NCBI GenBank assembly: GCA_002794465.1
Contig: MTSL01000159.1
Location: forward strand, 1,298 to 65,297
From: Paramicrosporidium saccamoebae
Lineage: Eukaryota; Rozellomycota
Direction of reading: 5' to 3'
DNA: 64,000 nucleotides
The notes below the pieces were generated by a model, which was given only the letters and a program-made list of their open reading frames with translations, was not told the origin of the DNA and did no database searches. How positions within the stretch are numbered: position 1 is the first letter of the stretch; every line of letters starts with the position of its first letter. The position numbers were made by a program, and so were the translations under genes. Shown in pieces: positions 1 to 9,735 of this stretch.

Positions 1-150
1 CGTATTCGTGTGCTAAAGTGGATCGCTTTGCTGGGTATCTAAGGACAGTGAGATGTGATGTGTATCTATACTATTCCAGGATTAGCAATGAACAGATTTC
101 CGCATGACTTGGGTCGTGGTATTATCCCCACTATGCGACAATAGCAATCC
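1..150. repeat. dispersed repeat copy A (left edge)
   Basis: Intergenic DNA that shares long interrupted matches with two other places in the window. The segment around 80-142, with TTCCGCATGAC followed by a block reading TATCCCCACTATGCGACAAT, recurs at about 21,920-21,990. The segment around 30-75, TTGCTGGGTATCTAAGGACAG, recurs in reverse complement at about 54,350-54,400. No open frame is convincing here, and the copy may continue past the window edge. Confidence 0.6.
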
Positions 151-270
151 ATTAACGTTCTGTAAATGGCGTGTCATAGTAGACTGATTAGACATGATCT
201 CTTAAAATATACTGAAATCATTGCCTCAAAGTAAGAACTTTGCAGTGTAACGAACTTACCATTCCACTCT

Positions 271-357
271 ACACACACATGCGCACTCCACATACACTTG
301 CACACTCTACACACTCTTGCACACTCTACACACACTTGCACACACGCACACACATTT
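271..357. repeat. CA-rich degenerate tandem repeat
   Basis: Imperfect tandem array built on CACTCTACACACACTTGCACA, about four units, downstream of the first gene's stop codon. It is simple sequence; the short open frame across it is a repeat artefact. Confidence 0.85.
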
Positions 358-378
358 TATTGACACGCTACACTCTTC

Positions 379-1125
379 TTATATCATCACAGCAAGCACA
401 ACAGCAAAAGCAATCGATACGGCACTGAATTGATAGGTCGAGGAGGCACTATTTCCAAGCGAATGCAACTTCCAGTACATCTGATCAAGACCGCCCTTCT
501 TCAATCCCTTGTCCTTGCGATTCTTTAGGACGCTGGTGGAGTACTGCGCGACAACTTGAAGATCCAGGTTGCGTTGAATAATGTATTTGAATTTGATTGG
601 CTTCCATTCCTTGGATTTCTTTTGAAGATTTTTGGCCAGATCAGAAAGCTTTTTTACGCGATTCAGCACTTCGTCTTTAGTCTTGGCCGCTACCAACATG
701 TCATCGAGTCGTTGATGCATGAACCGATGGATCGAAATCTTTTTAAAGACGGGCTCCAGATGGTCAGCATTGGGTCCTTCGAACACTTGGGTGGCGCCGT
801 CAAGGATCTTGCGAAAGTCCTCCTTCTTGCGGCCCTTGAAGATATCGGTTGTAATGTTAAAGTTCTTGCAACACTGCTGCACCAAGTCCAGCAGGGCATG
901 CATGCTAGTCTTCATTGACTCGGGAGAGATCTTGTTGTCGCGAGTGGCCTTTTGCAGCTGCTGGAACGGCTTTACGTAAATCTCGACGTACGGCTTAATG
1001 TCATCAGGTTTATCAAACGATTTTAGAATTGCGCGCCAGTCGTCTTTGGGAGGCAAAGCTTTCCACGGATCAAAGAGATCGGCACAAGCAAGACTAAGCA
1101 ACATGGTAGCAGTGAGAAACTTCAT
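379..1125 (-). CDS. secreted, probably GPI-anchored protein of unknown function
   Basis: A 248-residue single-exon protein that I do not recognise. The N-terminus MKFLTATMLLSLACA is a clear signal peptide, with likely cleavage before DLFDPW. The C-terminus has small residues (GNSASST) followed by a hydrophobic tail ending AVVLAVMI, the classic layout of a GPI-attachment signal. The mature part is rich in lysine and predicted helix, with a CC pair near residue 85. The ATG at 1125 opens the signal peptide directly. It is divergent from TOR with about 180 bp between the start codons. Being secreted and unlike known families, it could be a lineage-specific surface or host-interaction protein; that is inference only. 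Confidence 0.72.
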   Translation of the reverse strand: MKFLTATMLLSLACADLFDPWKALPPKDDWRAILKSFDKPDDIKPYVEIYVKPFQQLQKATRDNKISPESMKTSMHALLDLVQQCCKNFNITTDIFKGRKKEDFRKILDGATQVFEGPNADHLEPVFKKISIHRFMHQRLDDMLVAAKTKDEVLNRVKKLSDLAKNLQKKSKEWKPIKFKYIIQRNLDLQVVAQYSTSVLKNRKDKGLKKGGLDQMYWKLHSLGNSASSTYQFSAVSIAFAVVLAVMI

Positions 1126-1304
1126 GGCTGCGTAATCTGCATGTTGTCACTACCTCATTCATATACCGCTCTGTCCAATGTTTAGCCTGCAACCAATCAG
1201 AAGCCTGGGTTTTCTCACTGAACCTCGGCTGGCTGCCCAATAGGCAGACTGCCAAGCGAACCAATCGCGATTAATTAGGGCGCATGACTGTCTCATATCT
1301 CGAG

Positions 1305-4300
1305 ATGGAAAAGTGGGAATCTGCCCTTCAGTCGTACTTGCATCGTTTAGTTGACAAGTATATTGCACTAAATAGTTTCTCAGCATGTTAGGAGTCGGGC
1401 TGTCCAAGAAGCGGCGGCTGAAGGTCTAGCGGTGGAAGTTAAACGTTTAGCCACCTTACTGTCTAAAGAATCATTCAACAAGCTTATGCACGAACTAAAT
1501 CGTCGATTATATGAAATGGTTCATGGTGCAGACATGCATGAAAAACAGGCCGCTGTTATTGCCATAGGTATCCCCAACTCGCCATTGACTCGGTAGCTCG
1601 CCTGGCTGAACAGGCAACGGATGAGACCCTGTCCAACCTGTCCAGATATGCAAACTATCTTCGTACACTGATACCAGGGAGAGATCTGGTCCTCACAGCC
1701 AGCTCTGCCAATGCTCTGGCGCGCCTAGTTGTCGCCGCTATGGGAACCGCCTTGGCCGCAGAATTGGTAGAGTATGAGTTTGGTCGCTGCTTTGAATGGA
1801 TCTCAGAGCGTAATGAAAACGGAACGATTTCTGCCATGTTAATTTTTAAAGAAATGATCGAGCTTTCCCCAACTCTTGCCTATCCTTTTATCATGACTCT
1901 GATGGAGCTGACGTGGTCAGTCTTGTTGTCGTCCAAGAGTGCTACACTGCGTCAAGTCACTGAAGACACTCTGCGGTCCCTCTTGCTATGTTTCCGCGAC
2001 CGGTCTGATCAAGATTCCATAAGTGAGATTATTGGTAATGTGGCAACGGAAACTATTGAAAAATTGCGAGACTCCACTACTATTCCACTCAGTGCAATTG
2101 CTGGGATCGCCATCGTAACACAGGTATTTCCCTCCCTAGTTAGAGAGCGCCACTTTGAAGGCTTTATTTTGGTCGTCCTTCAGCTGGCAACCTTGAAAGA
2201 TTCAGCAGTCAAGCAAGCAGCGTTCTCTCTAATTCCTGAGCTGGCATCCCTGAATTCAAAATCATTTTCTGGCTCCTATTTGGAACAATGGACGCAGCTA
2301 TTAATTGAAATTTTGAACAAGAAGGACAAGGAGCGAGTCATTACTTTGAAAGCAATCAAATGTACAATCGATAGCTTGGGGAGTGAAATTTTGCCTAGCG
2401 TGGATTCCCTTAACCGCTCTCTTCGGCAATTGCTATTGACAAGATCAAAGCTGCGCCCTGCTGAGGAGACTGAAATAATGGACTGTGTAGCTTCCCTAGC
2501 TCGTGCTCTAAAGGGAGCTTATCAGAATTCAGTGAGGACTCTTCTTCCAGCCTTACTGGCTGGTGAGCTAAATTCAAGTCTGCGGTCGGCCCTTCATTCC
2601 ATCGTAGAGAACGTTCCCAATTCAATGCCTCTAATCGAGGATCATCTTTTGGGATCTGTTGGAAGGATATTGGATACCGACAATGATCCGGCGAGCGAAT
2701 CCCAAATTGTTTTCGCATGTGAGACCATCACTCGGTTTAATTATTGTGAGCCTATGCTGGATACAAAGTTGGGTGACAAGTTGTTCAGTCTTTTGTCCAG
2801 TACCTCGGTAAGTCTAAGACAGGCTGCCGCGTTATCATTGGCTCATTTGTCTTGTCGACCGATTGGAGGAGAGTTTTACGAGTCATTCCCCAGTGTAATC
2901 AAGGTTGTGACTCTGCTGTTGACTCTGTCATCGTCCGATCCAGATGTAAATCTTCGCTCCGCTGTGCTTGAGGCGCTCAATGCCGACTCTCTAGACTTTT
3001 ACTTGTCCTCGACGGAGCCATTTCACATTTTATTAATGATTTTGAGCACGGGGACCTTGGCCTGTCGATTGACAGTTGTCTCTGTTGTTGAACGTATTAC
3101 ACGACACAATACTGGCCTGATTTACCCACATTTTCGCTCCATACTTTTACAACTTCTGGCCGATCTTGGCTGTCCACATCCCAAGAGCATATCTGAGGAT
3201 GCGGCAGTGGTATTGTCAGAAGTAGCCCGTCTCCCTGCTTCCCTTCTAAAGCCCACTGTAGAACCGCTACTGCGAGCTCTTTCTTCTCGACTTTTGGATC
3301 CCAATCCAAACACTGCTACGGCGGTGCTGGTCACGCTCGGAAGGCTTGTTCAGGTCAATCCGCAGGCCTTTAATAGCCATGCTCTTTCTCTTGTCAATTC
3401 CATTTCCAAAATTTTGGGAGATCAGAGTTCATCCAAGAGGCGACTGGCCGCGTTGGGATTCTTGTGCATGCTTTTGAGAAATGTGAATCGGGCCAAAATT
3501 CCATCAGAACGTCTCGCCGCTCTTCTCTTGGAAACTGCCGATTTGCTACGAATTGAACTCGTGCGTCCGGTGCGCAACGAGGCGATCAAATTAATTGGTA
3601 TCATCGGTGCTCTTGATCCATACAAGATGCGCGCACTTGAAATGGAACAGCAGCTTTGTTTAAATAATGCTCAACCAGAATCCTCTATTGAGGATGCCCC
3701 GGCATCGGACGTTGTATCCACGCTTTCGGATGATTACTATCCCAGTGTTGCAGTGTCCTCTTTGTTAAAGATTTTGGGAGACGCATCTCTCGGTAAACTG
3801 CACGCCGGAGCAGTGCAGGCCCTGCTTGCAGTTTTCCAGTCTATGGGGGTTCGCAGTGCATCCTATCTAGTTCAAGTGATGCCCGTCATTTGTCGAATTC
3901 TCTGGCAATCGGGCGATCGCGACAAGGCCATTGTCACTTATACCCTTCAAGCGCTTTCAGCATTGATCACTACTGTTGGACTACATATTAGACCCTTTGC
4001 TCTTGATTTGGTCTCAGTTGTCAAGGAACTCTGGAATAGCCGGGATGTAGGAATGCTGTCACAACATTCCGATGTTGCCCTCAAAATGGCCCTTCTCTCT
4101 GTGATTCGAAGCCTCTCTGACGCCTTGGGTGGAGAAACCTTGGTCGAAATTGTCTCCTTTGTTCCAATGGTTGTCTCCATGTTGTCAGTGAGACATGCCG
4201 AGTCAAATTCTGAGCTCATGATTGTGACGCTATCTGCCTTACACAGCTTGGCGGGATACGCAAGGGACCATGTGCACTCTATAATTGCGGCGATCAATGA

Positions 4301-7300
4301 ACTTTTGATGGAAACGACGGCTTCCAGTGAATTTATCAAAAGGTCGATTCTGCTTGTCCTGGAATTGGCCGACTGCGCAGACATTCGTCTTGATCTTCCC
4401 TTAATTGTCCCACTCATTGGGATTGCACTAAATTTGGATGGCGAAAATGTCAAGACAGTTAGGGTCGCTGATCGGCTTGCTTGTTATTTGGCAATCAATT
4501 TCTCGGAAGAATTTAATCCGCTTCGCCGACAGGTTCCTGCTGAAAAGCTGCCGGCACTGAGCCGCCTACTACGCCATTCTCTCGCCCAGCCATTGACCGG
4601 CTTATTCATGATTGATGAGCTGTTGCTGGGAGTAGAGGATCTGTCCCTGAGTGCATCGTCAGAGCAGTTGGTACCCCGGATACCTACTGTAACCACTACG
4701 CCGGTTGGAAAGTTGGCAATAAATGAGCAGAATCTGAGGAGGAGCTGGGATTCCTTTGACTGTAACAGCAAAGAAGACTGGTTCCACTGGATTCGTCGTT
4801 TTGAAGCCGAATTGCTCAAAGAATCGCCAGCGCCCTCTCTGAGGGCCTGTTCTCATCTGGCCCTTAAACATTATCCGCTGGCTAGAGAACTTTTTAATGC
4901 AGCTTTTGCTGCCTGCTGGAATGACCTCTCTGACGGATTGCAAGATGAGCTCGTGGGTGCATTAGAGGCCGCACTAGCCTCCATTAGCATCCCTCCCGAG
5001 GCAATGCAAATAATTCTTGGATTAGCCGAATTTATGGAACGGGACGACCGTCCTCTTCCCATGGATGTTGCCACTTTGGGGGCCTATTCCATGAAATGCC
5101 ATGCATATGCAAAGGCTCTGTACTACCAAGAGACTGAATTTCAAAATTCCCCATCTGCTGCCTCAGTGGAGGCGCTTATTAGTGTAAATAGTCAAATTCA
5201 GCAGCCAGATTCGGCTGCGGGGATCCTTGTTTGTGCGCAGAAGCAGCATGGGATTGTTCTTGAAGAATCGTGGTATGAAAAACTACAACGCTGGGACGAC
5301 GCTCTCTCCGCCTACCGGGCCAAGTGGGAACGGGATCCGCAGAGTTTTGATGCTCTCTTGGGCATATTCCGTTGTTGGCACGCCCTCGGGGATTGGGACG
5401 CACTAAATTCACTTGCTACCGATGTTTGGCACGACGTGCCTCCTCCAGTTCAGGCTTCCATCCTCCCCTTAGCAGCCTCGGCAGCATGGAGTATAGGTGA
5501 TTGGAACAAGATGGACGAGTATGTGGCCAAACAATCGCCCAACTCTCTCGAGGGTGCAGTTTTTAGATCTGTGTTAGCCATTAATCACCAAGTTTACGAT
5601 GAAGCGGAGCGCTATGTCACTACTACAAGAGAACTACTTGATACCGAGCTCACAGCAATGTTGGGTGAAAGTTATAGTCGCGCCTACAATACCATTGTGA
5701 GGGCACAGACCCTCTCCGAGTTGGAAGAAGTCATTGCATTCTGTCAGGCTGGAGATGATTTAAAGAGACGAAACATTATTAGAAGATTTTGGTCAAGCCG
5801 GCTGGACGATTGTCAGGTCAGTGTTGATGTCTGGCAGAGAATTTTAAAGATCCGCGCTTTAGTGACCCCTCCTGAGGAAGCACAGGCACGCTGGATTAAA
5901 TTTGCGACATTGTGTAGACGCAATCAGAGGCCTTTAATCTCCCGAAGAATCTTATTGGGTCTGCTCCACGTTGATGAACGCCAAGTAGATTCGCTCGATC
6001 TAACTCAAGCTTCCCCTGCCGTTGTTTATGGTTTTTTAAAGCATAATTGGGAACTCGGAGAGCGTGATGTTGCCGTACGATATTTACGTCAGTATGGACG
6101 CTATTTGGCACAGCTGTTGGATCGCAAGATGGCTCAAACTCAGCTCCACGGCGGCGCAGCGCCCGGGAGCGCTGAAGCGATGGAACTCGAAGATCAGACG
6201 AAACTGCTGGCAAGATGTCATTTCAAGCTCGGAGAGTGGCAAAAGTTCATTTCAATTGAAAAAGGCGAAGAGATTAATAGTGGGACAATAGAAAGCTACC
6301 TTGCCGCCACCTCATACGATAAGAATTGGTACAAAGCTTGGCATGGATGGGCACTAGTGAATTTCGAAATGGCCATGACACACGAACGGAGACAGAGTCA
6401 GGCACTTTCGTATGGAGCGAGCTTAGGCATTCCTGGCCAACGGAACGGTAGATTGAACCCATATCTAGTGCCCGCAATTCAGGGATTTTTCAGATCAATC
6501 GGTTTATCAGATGGGAACAGCTTGCAAGACTCGCTCAGGCTTCTCACACTTTGGTTTAAATATGGCGCACTTGCAGAGGTAAATGCGGCTGTTGGTGATG
6601 GATTCCATTCTGTTCCGGTCGACAATTGGCTCCAGGTTATACCTCAATTGATTGCTAGGATCCACGTACCCAGTCCACAGGTTCGTCGTCTGATCCATCA
6701 TTTGTTGAGCGACATTGGAAAACAGCATCCCCAAGCCCTCATATATCCCCTCACCGTGGCCAGCAAGTCCCAAAGTGTTGCCCGTCGAACTTCGGCCCTC
6801 GCAATCTTGGACAAGATGAGATCTCATTCAGCACGATTAGTCGAGCAGGCAATCATGGTGAGCCAAGAGCTTATCCGAGTTGCCATTTTATGGGAGGAAA
6901 TGTGGTATGAGGGCTTGGAGGAGGCCTCTAAGCAATACTTTGGCGAACACAATGTGCCCGCCATGCTGAGCATATTAGAGCCGCTCCATCAACTGATTGA
7001 AAAGGGACATGATACAGCTCGAGAGCGGGCATTTTTAGAAGCCTACAGTGGAGACTTGAAGGAGGCTCGGGAACAGTGTCTTCGATACAAGAGGACTGGA
7101 AATGCCAATGACTTGAACACTGCCTGGGACTTGTACTACCAAGTGTTTCGTCGTATCAGTAAGCAGCTGCCACAACTTGGAGCAATTGACTTGGACTCTG
7201 CTTCGCCTCGACTCTTGGCTGCTGGCGACTTGGATATTGCAGTTCCCGGAACTTATAGAGCGGGAGGCGCGGTAGTCAAAATCACTTCATTTAGCCCCAC

Positions 7301-8465
7301 AGTGGGGGTCATTAGTTCGAAGCAAAGACCGCGAAAATTGGTGCTCGTTGGCAGTGATGGACAGAGATACAAGTATCTACTCAAGGGACACGAAGACTTG
7401 CGTCAAGATGAGCGCGTGATGCAGCTTTTTGGACTGGTCAATACAATTCTTGAGATAGATTCCGAGACCCAGAAGCGACACTTGATGATTGAGAGATTCG
7501 CCGTTATTCCATTATCCCAGAATACAGGACTAATTGGCTGGGTTCCTCATTGCGACACAATCCACTCACTGATTCGTGACTATCGAGAGGCTCGCGGGGT
7601 GCTACTCTCCATTGAGCATCGGCTGATGCTTCAATTTGCACCCGATTATGATCACCTGCCGACGATCAACAAAGTGGAGGCGTTTGAATATGCCCTGGGA
7701 AACACGGACGGACGTGATCTTGGACGTATAATGTGGCAACGATCGCTTACCTCTGAGCTCTGGCTTGAGCGTCGTCTCTCCTATACACGCTCGTTAGCTG
7801 TCATGTCCATGGTGGGCTATATTCTTGGACTAGGCGACAGACATCCTTCCAATCTGATGATTGACCAAGTATCGGGACGTGTCGTTCATATAGACTTTGG
7901 AGACTGTTTTGAAGTTGCGATGCAACGCGACAAATTCCCTGAACGGGTTCCATTTAGGCTGACGAGAATGTTGGTCAAGGCCATGGAAGTCAGCGGAATC
8001 GAAGGCTCGTTTAGGATCACTTGTGAACACACGATGCGCGTTTTGAGAGGAAATAAGGATTCTCTCATGGCAGTGTTGGAGGCGTTTGTCTATGATCCTC
8101 TGATCAATTGGCGTTTGTTGGCAAGGCCGGAGCCGGCAAAGCCAAGTACCCTGACTGGAAGTTCAGGATATTCGGAACTGAGCGGTGAAACTGGGATTGC
8201 GTTCCCGGAAAACTTTTCATCCAGTAGACGTGTTCGTCGTGACGCTGAAATTTCTCGTCTGGAGGACGAAAGCATCAATCGTCCCGAAGCCGTCAATGCC
8301 GGCGCATTGAATGTAATCAATCGCGTGTCAAACAAACTCACAGGTCGTGATTTCCGCACCGCGGCGCCCCTAGATACAGCTGCCCAAGTTGATCGTCTTG
8401 TAAATGAAGCCACACTTGTTGATAATTTATGTCAAGCCTACGTTGGATGGTGTGCATTTTGGTAA
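1305..8465 (+). CDS. TOR: TOR kinase (target of rapamycin)
   Basis: Master growth kinase and catalytic subunit of TORC1/TORC2. Exons 1305-1357, 1392-1567 and 1597-8465 give 2365 residues, the usual TOR length. Both introns (34 and 29 nt) lie in the first 300 bases; the 5' exons restore the N-terminal HEAT segment (RYANYLRTL) that an uninterrupted reading misses. Visible in order: HEAT repeats, FAT domain (SYSRAYNTIVRAQTLSELEE), FRB domain near residues 1830-1930 (ELIRVAILWEEMWYEGLEEA), PI3K-type kinase near 1960-2290 with GLGDRHPSN and IDFGD, and a FATC tail ending CQAYVGWCAFW. The FRB serine and the aromatic rapamycin-contact residues are kept. The kinase catalytic motifs look intact, unlike those of TRA1 nearby. 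Confidence 0.97.
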
Positions 8466-8801
8466 ATTGTGGATGTGATGATTGTGCTGAGCGTGGTGAA
8501 TGTGTCGAGGGGGACGGATGTGTCGGGCGTGATTCTTGTAGTAATTGCGTTTGTAACAGAGACCGATGGTTTTGATCCGTGGACCTGAAAAGTTTGTGAT
8601 AAAAGTTTGCTATTAATGTGCTGATATGTAATCACTGGATGTACTCGCTCACAATAGACCCTTCTCCCTAATCAATGGATGGAACCCCTCGCAATAGACC
8701 CTTAATTCACAATCCAGTCTCTCACAATAAGCCCCTAATCCATAATCAATGGGTGCATTTTCTCGAAATCACACACCAGTTTCAACTTTTAGTGTCTTTT
8801 A
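8466..8801. other. convergent intergenic region TOR/APC11 with degenerate repeat
   Basis: Gene-free 336 bp between the 3' ends of TOR and APC11. From about 8647 to 8752 there are three imperfect units of the type CTCACAATAGACCCTTAAT followed by AATCAATGG, separated by about 35 bases. I see no open frame or RNA gene here. Confidence 0.7.
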
Positions 8802-9131
8802 TTATGGTTCCCGCCATTCTTGTCGACACATTGGACATTGACTGTTCTGTTCGTCTTGCTGTTGTAGCCACTTTACGATGCAATGCATATGGAATGCATG
8901 TCGGCAGGCACCCGTCACTAAAGGAAATGAGGGACTGACATGTCGCCTTACTTAGGGGACAATCATCGCCAGGGAAGCGACACGCCGGACATGCGGCCTC
9001 GTACTGATGCTGGCAAATGCCACAGACCGTCTCATTGTTCACCTGCCAGTGCCATGTTCCCACAGCTAAATATCTAAAAAGATACGCAATGAAGACAATA
9101 GCAGCTACTTGGTCACCCGGACGCGGCCCAT
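8802..9131 (-). CDS. APC11: anaphase-promoting complex RING subunit APC11
   Basis: Catalytic RING-H2 subunit of the APC/C ubiquitin ligase. Exons 9131-9109, 9073-8952 and 8917-8802 are joined by introns of 35 and 34 nt and give 86 residues, against about 84 in other eukaryotes. The protein begins [17 protein letters not shown], then shows CGIC, CPAC with PGDDCPL, HAFHMHC and CPMC, which are the zinc ligands of the family, and ends QEWREP. Without splicing the second half of the RING appears in another frame. It lies tail to tail with TOR and 61 bp downstream of LSM4 on the same strand. Confidence 0.95.
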
Positions 9132-9192
9132 GGCTTCAGGGGACCTGTAATTGTCCAGGCTAAATACAGTTCGACTAATACAACAGCAAAGT

Positions 9193-9658
9193 TTATTGGC
9201 GTCTGTCACCGTGATGGCCACCGCCTCTTCCTCCGCGGCCCCGTCCCCTCGAGTCTCCACGACCCCTTTGTCCTCCACGACGGGGACCTTGGGGCCGTTT
9301 GTTCAGTTCTTTGGCATTGTCCATTACCTAAGGATTAGTCTGCAGCATCACCATTTGGTATACCTCCTCAGGGAGACGGACAAACTTGATCGTGCTCCCA
9401 CGAATAAATGTCTCTGCTAATTTCCAAAAGCGATTTCCATCAGCCGATGTTTGAATGACCTCGGAAAGATGCAAATTCATCCATATATCGCATTTGAGCA
9501 AGACTCCATTAAAAGTTTCCCCATTCTTCACCTCAACCAGCTAAACAGGATATGAGTAAATATATTTGCAGTTCTTTACAATTGCACTCTTCTTGGCTGA
9601 ATTTAACAGTCCCAAAGGTAGCTACAGGGTCACAACAGCAAAAGATGCATACCACCAT
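9193..9658 (-). CDS. LSM4: U6 snRNA-associated Sm-like protein LSM4
   Basis: Subunit of the LSM1-7 mRNA-decay ring and the LSM2-8 U6 ring. Exons 9658-9653, 9621-9580, 9540-9352 and 9327-9193 give 123 residues. The Sm1 motif (VEVKNGETFNG), NCD-like KCDIWMN and Sm2 (IRGSTIKFVRLPEE) are present, followed by an RG/GG-rich tail typical of LSM4. The third intron (9328-9351) is only 24 nt and is a multiple of three; it contains an in-frame TAG, so retention would cut off the RG tail. The first exon may be only ATG GTG; an alternative 5' site would shorten it by one codon. It is divergent from TRA1 with 77 bp between starts. Confidence 0.93.
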
Positions 9659-9735
9659 CGTTGAGACTGGTTAATCAGGAAAGATAAAATTCGAATTTTC
9701 GTTTTCCTCTGTCTAATTGCGCGTCCTCCACGGCG

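Noticed and set aside
240-428. Open frame across the CA-rich array
   Set aside because: It is made of simple repeats (HTLAHSTHSC type) and overlaps the end of a better-supported gene on the other strand.
1740-8465. TOR starting at ATG 1740
   Set aside because: Two upstream exons in frame restore the conserved N-terminal HEAT residues, so 1740 is internal.
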